Shown: positions 22,343-34,332, counted from the first letter of the stretch. The stretch: 64,000 nt of DNA from Anaeramoeba flamelloides (GCA_027625915.1 JANTQA010000023.1:19282001-19346000); one strand, 5' to 3'. Notes: generated from the sequence alone by a model not told the origin. Numbers and translations are program-made.

Positions 22343-22858
22343 TGGGAAGAAGAGTTACAAAGGAAAAAGATCAAGTTGCCGATTGTTAATACCGTGGCAC
22401 TGAAACACGAAAGTAGAGTAACTTGAAAATAAAAACCAAAAAGCAAAGGCTAAAAATGGCCAAAGGTTAAAAAGCAATCAGATCAAAAAAAAAAATGAAA
22501 ATACAACAATTAAACAACAATCCCCTCAAGTTAACATTTATGATCAATTAACATATTATTAAATGAATCAAAAGTACCGTGGCTGTGATTTTGAGGAGTC
22601 CTTAATGAAAGATAGCATTGGTTTTTATTTTTTTTTTGATTTTTTACCAATTGCCTTTTATGAACCCCTTTTTAAATTTCAATTGTTTTTTCGTTTTCTT
22701 TTTTCCTTTTCAATTTCATTTTTTTGCTTTTGCTTGATAAATTTGATAAATTGGGTCAATCTTTCCCTGGATTATGGTGAAATTTATTTTTACGCTTAAA
22801 TTGCCTTTGGGGAAATTCAAGTAAAAGGATATCTAGAGTGTAATTTACATTTCTTTCA
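22343..22858 (-). mobile_element. GGAAGAAG-ended repeat (family G), copy 1
   Basis: Inverted relative to 51746-52274, with which it aligns over its whole ~520 bp. The termini GGGAAGAAGAGTTACAAA and GTGTAATTTACATTTCTTTC are imperfect inverted repeats of GGAAGAAGNGTNAC type. The open frame 22563-22799 inside is Phe-rich and not conserved in the other copy. Confidence 0.65.
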
Positions 22859-22884
22859 TCAATAATAATAATTACAAAATTTAC

Positions 22885-23088
22885 TTTCAGTCAGTTTAAT
22901 ATTTAAGGCACAAACTTTCTACAAAATTTAAGGAACACCAAAAATCTCAAATTAAGTCACAAAATTGTCAATTTTTTATTAGACCAAATTATTTTACTAC
23001 AATCTGAATTTTGTGCTTTAATTTGGAATTTTTATTGTGCCTTAACTTTCGTGGGAACTTTGTGCGTTAAAAGTGGAACTGACAGTAT
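22885..23088. mobile_element. Family B palindromic MITE
   Basis: CAGTCAGTTTAATATTTAAG at the left, AAAGTGGAACTGACAG TA at the right; moderately diverged arms. The left TA flank is mutated. It starts 27 bp after the family G copy ends. Confidence 0.75.
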
Positions 23089-23298
23089 ATTTTTGGGTAT
23101 GATGGAACCCCATTCAATAAAAGCTATGTAAGCCTATTTAAAAATATCTGGAGTATACGCAATTTATTGTAAGTATTCAGAATTATTAGCAATATTAGAA
23201 TATTCATCGAGAAAAAAAACCAATTAGTGATTAATTTATTTTTTCAGGCTGTAATCAACTCAAATTCAACATTTTTAACGCATACCCACTAGTGTACA

Positions 23299-23650
23299 TA
23301 TGGAATGTATTAAAAAATAGAGTTTTTGCAATTTTAGAGATAAATTAAGGGTTCCATGCATTAAACTAAATTTTGGCAATAGAAAATATAATATCCAAGA
23401 ATCTTAATAGACATAGAATAATTTTAATCAAAAAATTTTTGGTAAATACCAATCAATTACTTTTTAAACAAAAATCATTTTTCAAATAAATGTATTGGTG
23501 TTTACCAAACGATTTTTTGATTAAAATTATTATTCGATTAAAAATCAAAACGGGTATTATGTTTACTATTACCAAAATTTAGTTAAATGCATGGAACTCT
23601 TTATTTATCTCTAAAATTGCTTAAACTCTATTTTTTAATACATTCCATTA
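23299..23650. mobile_element. TGGAATG-ended element (family D), copy 1
   Basis: Left TA TGGAATGTATTAAAAAATAG, right complementary CTATTTTTTAATACATTCCA then TTA. The arms pair over ~80 bp, and an inner inverted pair (AATAATTTTAATCAAAAAAT / complement) gives a long hairpin. Family copy 2 is at 25993-26539. Confidence 0.7.
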
Positions 23651-23999
23651 ATAAACTTCGCGATCAAAAAAAATTTTTTGAAAAAAAAAAAATTAAATAT
23701 TTGCAAAGTTTTCACTTTTTGATAACTTGAATTAGAATAAACACTCTAAGCTCATAAAATATCTTGGATCTAAGATTATTTTTCGAGGTATTTTTCAATA
23801 AAAGCTTAAAAAATTCAATTTTCAAGGTTCTAGAAATATTTTTTTTCAAATTTAATAATAAAAAATTTAAAAACTTTTTTTGCTTCTAGTTAAAATAATT
23901 TTATTATATTTTAATAGCATTTTAAATTTATTCAATATTTCTCAAATGGATAATCAATTATTTTGACTATTAAAGAATTATTTATTAATATAAATAGGA

Positions 24000-24130
24000 A
24001 AAAAATATTTTTTATTAGATTTTTCGTTAGGTTTTTGTTAATTTTTGAAATAAACACAAAATTTTTGAAATTTTCTTTTATTTCAAGACGTAAAAAAACC
24101 TAGAACACTTTTCGTTAGGTTTTCTAGTAT
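24000..24130 (+). repeat. TTTTCGTTAGGTTTTCT repeat block beside relic X copy 2
   Basis: Units of the same kind as 3880-4370 (CGTTAGGTTTTTGTTAATTT, ACCTAGAACACTTTTCGTTA). Their presence next to both family X relics suggests one duplicated unit. Confidence 0.5.
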
Positions 24131-24221
24131 TTAAAAGAATTATTTGCTCTTTTAAATTCTGGAAAGCCCCGGAAACAGAATATTTATCATCAGACTTATA
24201 TATGTATGTATGCGTTTTTTA

Positions 24222-24472
24222 GATGAGTATAATGCTTTCAGAGCTATTAGTTATTATCTATTCAAAAAAATACCCTAAAATAGAATTAATTGAAAATTCA
24301 TTGTCACATCCATTTAAAAATTTTTACCCCAAAACAAACCCTTTTTTCTCAACCGGGGACTTTTAAAAACCGTATTGATGCTATCAACAATAAATACAGT
24401 ATCCCCGAGGTTTTTAAGAACTGGAGTGTTGGTTATATTGTGAATAAACTCAGTTTTCGTATTTTCGGCTAA
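24222..24472 (+). pseudogene. Unidentified gene relic, family X copy 2
   Basis: It begins MSIMLSELLVIIYSKKYPKI and continues with ELIENSLSHPFKNFYPK. The remainder (TFKNRIDAINNKYSIPEVFK then NWSVGYIVNKLSF) is in another frame, so the copy is broken. Paralogous to 3586-3819 on the minus strand at both protein and DNA level. No known domain recognised. Confidence 0.4.
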
Positions 24473-25992
24473 TTTGAAATCAGAAACTTACTTTAAAATT
24501 TCATCTGGATTTTAATCTATAGAAGTGGTGTTATATTGAAAGTTAAACCAGATTTTTTTTAAATATTTATCTTTAATGATTTTTATACTAATTAAAACTT
24601 TACAAGTACTCTATATCAATGAAAAGCTTTTATTTAATAAAATTTAAAAATGTTTATAACAATCACGAAAAAAAGTTAGTAATTATTTTTATTTTCGATA
24701 TCAAAAATAAGAAAATAAATATTAAGGGATTAGTCATTTTTGAAATTAAAATGAAATCTTTTCAAGATCTCGAAATTTTTTTTTTTTGTAATTTGTGTTT
24801 CAACTGATGAAAAGGATGAGTTAACCTCATTTAAACAATTTATTGATTTGAGTTTCTTTTTCAAAATCCAAAATTAGCATGTTTCCAATATAAAATGAAA
24901 AAAAGTAACCTATTATTTTGTTTAACAATTAAGTTAATTCTTGAAAATGGGAAAAAAATTTTTTCGTTTTATGTTTGTAAGTATTGATTTCGATAGCAAA
25001 TTTTTTATTTGGTTTCTTTTTCTTTTATTACTATTTCAATTCAAATCTTAGTCATAAAACTAATTGTGGTATAGGTGATTCAATAAATTAATATTTTGTA
25101 GAATTCTAACCACATTTTATCAATTAAATAGAGATCAATTTAGCATAAAAAAAAATTTTTTTTCTTTAATGTTTTAAAAAAGTTGTTTTCTAGTTTTCAA
25201 AAAATGAAAAATAATTGGAAAACAAATTTTTTAACACATTGTTTGGTCTTATTTACAAGAATCCTTATAACAATTCAAATCATTTTTAGCTGAAAAAAAT
25301 GGATTTTGAATTTTGAGGATAAAATTAACTAATTCCATAATATCTTCAAGAAAATTTTATTTTGAAAAATCGAATTTTCTCTTTGAACAAAAACAAAATT
25401 TCTTGGTAAAATTTTTACATGACTTTAAAAATTTGATTATTATAATTATTCTTCTTTAAAAATACAATTATTTTTTAATCGGTTAAAATATCAATTTTTT
25501 TGGTTAACTAAAAGTTTTATCTCAAAAAAGAAAAAAAAATCATTATATTAATATTACTGGTAACAAAGAAATTTTATAGTATAATAACGATCAAAATAGC
25601 AATAAAGGGGGTAAAAACTAGTTAAATTGTGAGAAAAAAAAAGAATTTAATAGTTTTCTTTTTCAGAATAAATGGAAAAAAAAAAATTGATCTTTCTAAA
25701 CTAATTTTCTTTTATAGCTTTCTTAGTCGATCAGAATTTTTTGAAACTTTGTATGTACAAAATTTGTAAATAGAAAATACCACCAATAACATATTTTAAA
25801 ATTTTACCTTGTTGTTCTAGAAGACTGGTCCCTTAAAAGAAAAAATATATAAAAAACATAAATCCCAAAAAAAAAAAATAATAATACAGCCAATTTAAAA
25901 ATTTTTTATATTTTATAATTGGTAAAAATAAAAAACCAATAATATCTTTTGATAAAAATACTTAAATTCAAAGCAATAATAAGATTTGTAAA
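24473..25992. other. Gene-free AT-rich stretch
   Basis: Apart from a 62-residue Lys/Phe/Ile-rich open frame at 24619-24807 that looks fortuitous, I see nothing here. Confidence 0.5.
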
Positions 25993-26539
25993 TATGGAAT
26001 ACTGTTAAATAATATTTTTTTTACTATTTTGGAGATAAATAAAGAGTTACCTGTATTTATCCAAATTTTGATCAATAATCTTTCTATCGGGGTTTTACTC
26101 CTCCTGTTTCAGGACTGGATAATTGTTAATTTGGCCATGTGAATGATAAAATCTTTTTTTACTTTAATGTTTTAATTATTTTTCTTCTTCTCTTTTTTTA
26201 TTTAGTAAATTTTCTTTGATTACTCCTTTCTCACAATAAATAAATTTATCCAAATTTTGTAATAGTTAATATAATATTTAATTATATTAAAAAAAAAATA
26301 ATTATAATTCAAATCAAAACAACCATTTGGTTTCTATCAATCTTTCAATTTTTATAAAATAAATCATTTTAAAAACAAATTATTGGCATTGACCAAACAA
26401 TTTTATAATTAAAATCCCTCTGAACTCAAAAATCGAAACAGAAGTAAAGTTTACTATGAACGAAATTTGGATAAATGCATGGAACATTTTATTTTTGTCT
26501 CAAAAATTGTAAAAACTCAATTTTTAACAGCATTCCATA
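25993..26539. mobile_element. TGGAATG-ended element (family D), copy 2
   Basis: TA TGGAATACTGTTAAATAATA at the left and AACAGCATTCCA TA at the right. The arms pair over ~75 bp and match copy 1 (GAGATAAAT, ATGCATGGAAC blocks). The interior is longer and diverged. Confidence 0.65.
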
Positions 26540-26754
26540 TTTAAAATTGATATATAAACACCTTTTCAAACAAAAGGGTGCATATACTAAACTATCAATA
26601 CAATTGACTTTGATTGTTAATAAGATAATAACTTATTGGTGATTTTCATTTTAATTGTTCATTTTTTCATTTTTTTTTTTTTGCTGTTTGTTCGTATAGA
26701 AAAGTTGGAAAATTAAAAAACAAGATAAGAAGAAAACAATTTGGAAATAATCTA

Positions 26755-26954
26755 TTACAGTCAGTTCCACTTTTCAGACACAAACTTCAACAAAATTTAA
26801 GGTACAATAAAAATCTCAAATTAAGGCACAAAATTCATATACTAGTATAATAAATTGTAAAAAAAAAAATTTCAAATTTTGTGCCTTAATTTGAGATTTT
26901 TTTGTGTCTTAAATTGGGTTATCAGTTTGTGCGTTAAAAATGGAACTAACTGTA
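26755..26954. mobile_element. Family B palindromic MITE inserted in family H
   Basis: TA CAGTCAGTTCCACTTTTCAG ... ATGGAACTAACTG TA. The other family H copy shows the uninterrupted site (complement AATCTACCAGTGTATAAA near 38063), so this is a secondary insertion. Confidence 0.8.
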
Positions 26955-27210
26955 GTATAAAAATGGAAATGATTTAATTTTGATTACGAATGAGCTAGAT
27001 GTAGGAATTAAATAAGACCATTATTGGATTGATGTATTTAACAAAGAAAAGAGAAAATATGGAAAAAAACAAAATCAACAAAATACTCATATTAATTGTA
27101 GCTTTATCTTTAAAATGAGACTTTAAAGAACAAAAATTTGATATGTAAAGAGCTATCAATAAAATGTAAAAAACTTTTTCCCAATTATAAGTATTCGAAG
27201 GTTATTATTG

Positions 27211-27216
<6 letters not shown>

Positions 27217-27245
<29 letters not shown>
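27217..27245. repeat. TA microsatellite
   Basis: Pure (TA)n within family H copy 1. Confidence 0.95.
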
Positions 27246-27247
<2 letters not shown>

Positions 27248-27744
27248 TTTGCAATTATTAAAACAGAGATTTCTCATTTTAAATTAAAGGGCAGATCAAT
27301 TTTTAAAATATTTGAATTTTAATTGTTATTGTTTTGTTTTAATGAATTGGAAATCTTCAACTGAGTTTTTTTTTTTATGTTTTAAAGTGTTTTTAATATT
27401 TTAGAAGGATACTTCAATTAATTTGATTCAATTTATGAATAATTCTTGTAAAAATCTTTACCATTTTTTTTGAAAAAGAGTGTATAAATATATCTTCAAT
27501 ATTTTATCCTTTATGTTTGATAAATAATCATGAATAAACCCATGTGATGTAAATTATCTATTATCTTTCACCAAATATTTGAATTTCTTATTGAATTTTG
27601 TTTTTTTTTAAACCTCAAAATTTTTGACTTAACTTTTTGTTTTTTATTATCAAGATATCTTACTGTCATGTTTCATTATCTCAGTATTAATAAGTAATCA
27701 CTTGTATATTTCTCTCTTGGTTACTCATTTTCTCTAATCATCTT

Positions 27745-28258
27745 GTTTCTGTCAAATGGCCCAAAAATTTTTTCAACATATCAATTATTTTAATAATTGT
27801 ACTATGAAGAACAAATAAAAAATAAGAAGAATAGGACAAATCAAAGAATCGTAGATATCCATCTGGAATAGAAATAAAAAAACAACAATGCTTTCTTTAA
27901 AAATTTAAAAACTCAAATTGTTTGTCCCCTATTGAGAAAATGCAATGGTTCATTTTGATCTTTGATTGAATATCCAAGAAAATTCCAATAGAAATCTATA
28001 TCATTTTTCTACAATCATTTCCACTTTTCAATAGCATTTGTATAATATATTTTTACCAAGTGACTCTAGATCTTATAAAAAATTTTTTTTTTGCAACTGA
28101 ATTAGGTATCAAAAAAATAGAAAAAAGCAAAAAAATGTGAAAAAATGATTTCAATTTTGAAATTTACAAAAATAATTTTTCTTCTAATATTCATTCAACC
28201 CCTTTAAACACATGTAACCCGTTCATTGTCACTAGTCCCCGTGAACTGGAAACACGTT
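27745..28258. mobile_element. Family K repeat, copy 2
   Basis: Ends near CTGTCAAATGGCCC and ACTAGTCCCCGTGAACTGG. It lacks the family L insertion present in copies 1 and 3 and so represents the empty state. It lies just downstream of the ankyrin gene's 3' end. Confidence 0.55.
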
Positions 28259-28335
28259 TATCAAGTAAATTCAGACAGGGAGAGAAAAAAAAAAAAAAAA
28301 AAAAAACCATTTCTTCTTATGGTTGTTTTTCAAAA

Positions 28336-30963
28336 TCAAATGATTGAATAAAAATATTTTATGATTAATATCAATAAACAAGATCTATTTTTTTTCGTTT
28401 TTGAATTAACATCTGCACCCTTTTGTATTAAAAATTTTATTAATTCAAAATTAATTATTCTTTTTTCAAATAAAAGTAATAGAGCATTTTTCCCAAATAT
28501 ATTTTTCTCATCAATTCGTGCGCCATTTTTGATTAACAAATCTAGTGTTTGAATTGAAGGGTATGAATAACATGCCGAAATGAAACAATTTGAATTATTT
28601 TTGAGTTGAAGGTTAATTTGTGCGCTCTTGTTTAATAGGAATTGAATAAAATTATAATTTTGCATGTTATATTCCAATTTTGAAATTTTTTCTAGCAATG
28701 ATTGTCCATTTGGAGTAACGGTGTTAATATTTTGCCCATTTGCGATAAACAATTTTATGATTGAGAAATTTGTTGTTTGCTTATTAATTAATAAATGGAA
28801 AGGTGTCCATTGTTTTGCATTTTTGATATTTAAATTGGCCCCATATTGCATTAGTAATTTAAAGGATTTTTCAAAATGGTAATCATTTCTTATCAAAAAG
28901 TGCAAAGGTGTATTCTTATTAAAGGTTTGAATATTGGGATCAACTCCCATTTTTAGCAAGTATTCAATGGCTTGCGAATTATCAAACAAAGATTTGCAGA
29001 GCCTATGTAACGGGTGAAATCTTTTCTTATCCACTTTATTAATGTTTACTCCTTTTTCGATGCATACCTTGAGAATATTTGAATCCATAGTTCCCATTTT
29101 TCTAACCATGAGTATTAATATTGAACTCCTTTTGGAAAAGCAAACCTGTGGATTGAAATTTTTTAAATTTAGAATCATTGTTTTGAAAAAACATTCAACC
29201 TTGCTTTCATTGGAATTATCGTATTGCCTTATCAAAATATGAAACGCTGTTTGAAATTGAGGATGAGAATAATTGGCATTAATCTCATTTTGTAATAACA
29301 CTTTTAATAATTGTATGTTGTATACTTTTCCATGGCACATCTGGGTCAAATAGTTGTGATGATCCCCATTAATAAAATTGACATCCAAGCCGCTGTGTAT
29401 TAAATAGTCGACAATGCTTCGATCTAATTTCTCGCCCTCTCCAAGACCATCAATGATGCCGTTTAAACAAGAAAAGCCCCTCTTGGGCTGTGCATTTATT
29501 TGTGCGCCATGGGCAACTAATAATTGCAAATTTGCTAATGTAAGGCTTTTGTGGCGAAATATCTGGTATAATAGTGTTTTGGATGTGGTGCTAGTTAAAC
29601 TCAAATTTGGCCTTTTATTCTTTAGACAGGACGACAATTCTGAAGAAGACAATTTCAGTTGGCAGCAAGTTAAATAAAACAGTGAAGGATGGAAATGTGT
29701 TTTTTGATCCAAATTTTGAAAGCTCAAAAATAAAAATTTCAACACTTCTTGAGGAACCGAGGCTTTTCGTGTGATTAAGTCAACAACATTTTGGCCAGAA
29801 TAATTTTTCAAATTAAGATCAACTCCCTTTGCAAGCAAGTATTTGGCACAGGGCACATAGTCCGCGGTAATATTCCTTGAGATTATATGCAAAGCATTTT
29901 CTTTTTTGTTGTTACACTTGCAGGGGTTAAGGCCAATGGTGTCAACAAGATATTGCATCCCCTCTCGCGAATAATAGTCTTTTGATCCATACAGATGCAA
30001 AAGGTTGTTCTTGTTGTTGTCGTTGTCATGAATTTCTGTATTGAACCCATACAGAGATAATAAGCCTATCAATTTGCAGGCCAGTTGTTGTGAATTTTGA
30101 AGTGCCAAAACGCAATACTTGCGGTTAGCTTTCTTGATCGCTGCAAGGCTTCCACGGTTTTTGTAGTGATCTAAAAGAATCTTACAGACCTTAATTTTTT
30201 GTTCGTCTTCAAGAAAGGCATTATTTAATAACACCTCCAGACAATTTTTCTTGAAATTGCTGATTTGGCTTGCATCAACACCACTGCCCAGAAAAAATTC
30301 AATCACTTCAAAATGGATACGATGCGACAGGCAACACAGGTGAAGAACAGTTTCGTTGTCACCCGTTGAACCCTTGTAAGACAGCTTGCAGCCCAAAAGG
30401 AAATTTAAAAGTTTCAGATCCACACCACCGAGAGATCCACACACTAAATGGACGCAATTTAAATTTGTTCTTTCCAGAACGCTAGTCTTCAGTCGAAGTG
30501 ACACCCTCGACTGAAAGTCAACATTTTGGCTGTGCAAATGTTGCGCGGTCTTTAGGTCTGGCTTGTAAATTAAAAAGTTATGGTAACAGGAAACACCACT
30601 ATTGTTTTGTAGCTCATAATTGAAACCTGCCTGTTCAAACAACTCGAGGTGTTGCAGCTGAGCACACCTGGTCAGGAAATAATAGTGCACTCCAGTGTCA
30701 CCGTTATAGTCTTGAATGTTGAGATTAATCCCATTCTTGAAGAGTAACTGTAAGATACCATCAAACGACTTTGGCTTGATGCTTTTGTTTTTGGGAAAAC
30801 ACAAAAAATGAAAGACAGTACCAAATTTTGTTTTTTCATTTACATCAGATCCTTTTTCAATTAATTGTTCAACATAACCTGGACTTGAAAACCCGGCATT
30901 AATATATTTTATTAGTTTCCCAAAAGTCATTAAATAGCTTTGTCTTCTTAAGCGTGATAGCAT
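28336..30963 (-). CDS. Ankyrin-repeat protein (875 aa)
   Basis: A protein built almost wholly of ankyrin repeats, roughly 20 or more, presumably a protein-protein interaction scaffold in the cytoplasm. After an N-terminal ~30 residues (MLSRLRRQSYLMTFGKLIKY), repeats run to the end. Clear ones include VEQLIEKGSDVNEKTKFGT, ILQLLFKNGINLNIQDYNGD, AKYLLAKGVDLNLKNYSGQN, LQLLVAHGAQINAQPKRGFS, IEYLLKMGVDPNIQTFNKNT and FKLLMQYGANLNIKNAKQWT, and the last is IKFLIQKGADVNSKTKKNRS. Many repeats deviate from the TPLH consensus, as is usual in protist proteins. There is no signal peptide, membrane segment, kinase or other domain. Intronless, stop TGA. The first half of the gene has clearly higher G+C than the second, which becomes Asn/Lys/Ile-rich. 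Partner and pathway cannot be read from the sequence. Confidence 0.92.
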   Translation of the reverse strand: MLSRLRRQSYLMTFGKLIKYINAGFSSPGYVEQLIEKGSDVNEKTKFGTVFHFLCFPKNKSIKPKSFDGILQLLFKNGINLNIQDYNGDTGVHYYFLTRCAQLQHLELFEQAGFNYELQNNSGVSCYHNFLIYKPDLKTAQHLHSQNVDFQSRVSLRLKTSVLERTNLNCVHLVCGSLGGVDLKLLNFLLGCKLSYKGSTGDNETVLHLCCLSHRIHFEVIEFFLGSGVDASQISNFKKNCLEVLLNNAFLEDEQKIKVCKILLDHYKNRGSLAAIKKANRKYCVLALQNSQQLACKLIGLLSLYGFNTEIHDNDNNKNNLLHLYGSKDYYSREGMQYLVDTIGLNPCKCNNKKENALHIISRNITADYVPCAKYLLAKGVDLNLKNYSGQNVVDLITRKASVPQEVLKFLFLSFQNLDQKTHFHPSLFYLTCCQLKLSSSELSSCLKNKRPNLSLTSTTSKTLLYQIFRHKSLTLANLQLLVAHGAQINAQPKRGFSCLNGIIDGLGEGEKLDRSIVDYLIHSGLDVNFINGDHHNYLTQMCHGKVYNIQLLKVLLQNEINANYSHPQFQTAFHILIRQYDNSNESKVECFFKTMILNLKNFNPQVCFSKRSSILILMVRKMGTMDSNILKVCIEKGVNINKVDKKRFHPLHRLCKSLFDNSQAIEYLLKMGVDPNIQTFNKNTPLHFLIRNDYHFEKSFKLLMQYGANLNIKNAKQWTPFHLLINKQTTNFSIIKLFIANGQNINTVTPNGQSLLEKISKLEYNMQNYNFIQFLLNKSAQINLQLKNNSNCFISACYSYPSIQTLDLLIKNGARIDEKNIFGKNALLLLFEKRIINFELIKFLIQKGADVNSKTKKNRSCLLILIIKYFYSII

Positions 30964-31278
30964 GTCAGAATTTTTTTTGTCAATTTTGTTTTTTTTTTTG
31001 TTTGCTAATTTTTTGGTTTTGTATTTTTATTTTGGTTATCTTTGTTTTGGATATGAAACACGGAAAGAAAGTTCTTTGTTGAATGGTAAATTTAAATCAA
31101 AAAATACACAAGCTAATAGTTTATGATACGGTGTGTAAAAAATGAAATATTGAAAGGTTAATTCAGAGTTTATTCTAGATATTTAATACAATCCTATGTA
31201 CGGAGTTTTTGTAACACTAATTATTTTTAAGATATATTTCTTTAACTAATTTTTCAATTTGAATTCATTTATGATTTA
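30964..31278. other. Upstream region of the ankyrin gene
   Basis: T/A-rich promoter side (minus-strand gene) with long T-runs at 30970-31012. I identify no specific element. Confidence 0.4.
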
Positions 31279-31690
31279 TTAGGAGCTATTAGATCTTTTT
31301 TTGTATGTGAAGATTTTTGGGGGAAGATCTTGAGTTGAAAAATCGTCACATTCTTTTCGAAATGGTATCTTACCCAAGGACGCATCCAATAAATCAATTC
31401 CCTCGAAAAAGGAATTAAAAAAGTTTTTTATCACTATTTCGATTTTAGATTTCTTGTGTGGACTTTTGGTATCAACCAAAAAGCTTGTGAGACAATTAAT
31501 GGATTGGTTATATAAGAATCATTATTCAAGTACCTAAAATCAAATCAAGAATTCATGTTATTCAGGAGATGTATTTTTTATATAATCTTAGACAAGGATT
31601 AGTTACCTCACTAGGTGGAACTTTTAATCTTGGATCAAAAAAATTAGTCAAGTAATGTACATATTTTGATATTTTATAACCTTAATTTCA
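31279..31690 (-). pseudogene. Unidentified broken coding region
   Basis: On the minus strand, coding-like peptides follow one another in shifting frames: YVHYLTNFFDPRLKVPPSEV, then YLNNDSYITNPLIVSQAFWL, then KIEIVIKNFFNSFFEGIDLL ending KIFTYKKRSNSS and TAA. Composition and G+C look coding, but there is no ATG and about two breaks. It could be two or three small exons of a gene (a GTAACT donor and GATTTTAG acceptor are present) or a relic. No family recognised. It lies just upstream of the ankyrin gene in the same direction. Confidence 0.35.
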
Positions 31691-32744
31691 AAATAAATGT
31701 CCCAATTTTTTTTTTATTTTTTTTTTTACTTTTTTTTTGTTTATTTTATTTTTTGAAGAAAAACAAATATTTCTCATAGATAGAACTGAATACTAAAATA
31801 GTAATTTTTTTATTTTGATTAGATAACTTCAATTTATAAAAATTTTTATTTTCAAAATCTGATTTTTAATTGGCTAATATTATGAAATGGGGTTGATATT
31901 AGTTTTCTCTAATAATCCCTTCATTAACAAGATATCATTTTGAAAAAATTTTTTATCTACAAAGTGATCAGCTGATTTTTTCAATAAGGTGTATTTTTGA
32001 GTTTATTAAAATAATAAATTTTCATTTTTTAAATCTAGATTAATCATATCCTCCTGGATCTTTTAAATATGCTGTTTTTTTAATATTTTTTTTTTCATTT
32101 TTTCAAGCATTTGAACTAAAATATTCAAATAAACATTAATTGAAAAAATTTTTAGGCTTCCAATCAAAAAATTTAAATTATAATAGAGGGATATTATCAA
32201 AAAGTTTTTTGTTTGATTTTAAATATTTTTTTTTTATTATTGAAGAGAGGAAATTCAACAAAATTAGATCCTATATTTTTCTGAAACACTGAATGTATTT
32301 AAAGTTTTTTATCAATCACAAGTTAGGCAAATTGATAACTGAAAGAATTATTTTTTTTTTTTAAAATGGGTAAGAGAATTAAATTAATTAACAAAGATGA
32401 GAAATAAGAAAGAAAAACAATAAATAAAAAATATATTAAAAAAGATAATAAAAAATAATAAATAAAAAAATTTTTTTTTTTGGAAAGGTAAATATTGAAA
32501 TAGTTGCCACTTGTTTCCTAATTGAACAAATTCTAATATAAACATCATGTGGGTTTTATTGCCATTGCTTTTTGGAAGTTAACGTAAGGATAAAACGATT
32601 GTATATGATGAGAAGCTTTATTTCCGCCTCCCATTTCTCTTCTGATATACTATGTAGACCAAAATAGAATTTCCCCATTGATTATTTTTTTTCTTTTCGA
32701 CATTTTATTTCAAAAAAAAAAAACACCAAGTAATTTATTTATAA
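31691..32744. other. Gene-free AT-rich stretch
   Basis: Long T and A runs; I see no gene or defined repeat. Confidence 0.5.
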
Positions 32745-32946
32745 TACAGTCAGTTTCATTTTTAAGACACAAACTTTCAACGAAATTTAAGGAACAAAAA
32801 AAATCTCAAATTAAGGCACAAAATTTGTAATTTTTTTTTTACGAAATTTATTTTACAAGAATCTGAATATTGTGTGTTAATTTGAGATTTTTATTTTACC
32901 TTAAATTTCTTTGAAAGTTTGTATCTTAAAAGTGGAACTGACTGTA
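32745..32946. mobile_element. Family B palindromic MITE
   Basis: TA CAGTCAGTTTCATTTTTAAG ... AAAAGTGGAACTGACTG TA; well-preserved ends, moderately diverged arms. Confidence 0.8.
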
Positions 32947-33186
32947 AAGAAAAAAAAGTAAACATACAAAAATTTGAAAAAATAATGAAAAAATTTTTTT
33001 TATTAAAAATAATCATAACTTCCAGATAAATTAAAAAAGATGTTTTTCATTTATTGAAAATAATTAATTCAATAAGGTCTTGAAAAAAAAATGGTTGTAA
33101 ATAAAGAAAATATGTGTAAATTTTTTTCTGGTTAGATAAAAAAACAATTAAAATATGTAAGACGATTCTAGATTATATCTAAACTC

Positions 33187-33872
33187 TATTTCAGTCAAAG
33201 GGGGACTAGCGTTTTTTTCAAATATCAATTATTTTATAGAATTGACCTTTGAAGAACAAATAAGAAATAAACATCATAATACAAATCAAATAATTGTTGA
33301 TATATGTCTGAAAGAAAACTAATTAATCAATGGATTTTGTTAAAAATTGAAAAACTCAAATTATTAGTGCCCTATTGAGAAAAACAAGAAAGTTCGTTTT
33401 GAACTTCTACTGGTATTTGAATAATAAATATGAAACATTTTTCACTTCATTTTTCATATTTTTCTTTTAGAAATTAAGCCCCCAAACGAAGTTTGTTGGC
33501 ATTTGTGGTCTCTATTTTGAAAAAGAAAATGAAAATGAAGTGAAAATTTTTTAAATTTATTAAACAAATATCAAGATCAAAGATCGAATAGAAGTACAAT
33601 AGAAATCAATATTATTTCTCAACAATCTTTACATGGTTCCAATAACGTTATAATAACACATTTTTACCAAGTGACTATTGATCTTGCAATAAAAAAATTT
33701 TTTGCAACTGAATGACGTTTTAAAAAAAAAATCGAAAAAAAAAACAAAAATGTGAAAAAATGATTTCAATTTTGAAAATTTCCAAAATAAAATTTTTCTT
33801 CTAATATCTATACAAACCCTTTAAACACATGTATTATACCATTACAACTGGGTCCCTTTGACTGAAAAATAG
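33187..33872. mobile_element. Family K repeat, copy 3
   Basis: Ends TATTTCAGTCAAAGGGGG and CCCTTTGACTGAAAAATA form an inverted repeat. The interior aligns with copies at 13636 and 27745. It contains a family L insertion at ~33397-33590 that copy 2 lacks. Confidence 0.65.
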
Positions 33873-34134
33873 TTTACAATTCAAAATAAATAATTTGAAA
33901 GGTTTTAAAATTCAATGCATTTTTCCCATTGAAAATATTATAAACACTATTAAATTTAAAAAATAATAATATTTAATGTTTTTTTAAAAAATTGAAAATT
34001 GAAAATATATTATTAATTCAGAAAATATAATTGATTTAAATCCAATTAGAAATAAAAACTTAAAAAAAATTTCTTATTATTGTTATAATATATTTCATAA
34101 TTGACTAATAAATCATACAAAGAACAATAATGAA

Positions 34135-34332
34135 TACAATTGGTTCATATTATTAGACACCAACTTTCAAAAAAATTAAGGCATAAAATTCTAAAATTAA
34201 GGTACAAAATCCAAATAATAGTAAAATTATTAGTTTAAATAATAATAATAAAAATAATGTGTCTTAATTTGAGATGATTTTGTGTCTTAAATTTCATTGA
34301 AAGCTTGTGTATTTAAAGTGGAACTGATTATA
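34135..34332. mobile_element. Family B palindromic MITE, degraded copy
   Basis: TA CAATTGGTTCATATTATTAG ... AAAGTGGAACTGATTA TA; arms recognisable but eroded. Confidence 0.6.

Larger units (their letters stand above)
26558..27484. mobile_element. Family H repeat, copy 1, carrying a family B insertion
   Basis: The inverse of 37557-38265, with which it aligns almost throughout. The ends ACCTTTTCAAACAAAAGG and TTTTTTTTGAAAAAGAGT are imperfect inverted repeats. A family B MITE (26755-26954) and a (TA)n expansion at 27217-27245 interrupt it. Confidence 0.65.

Noticed and set aside
22563-22799. 78-residue Phe-rich frame
   Set aside because: Inside family G copy 1 and not conserved in copy 2.
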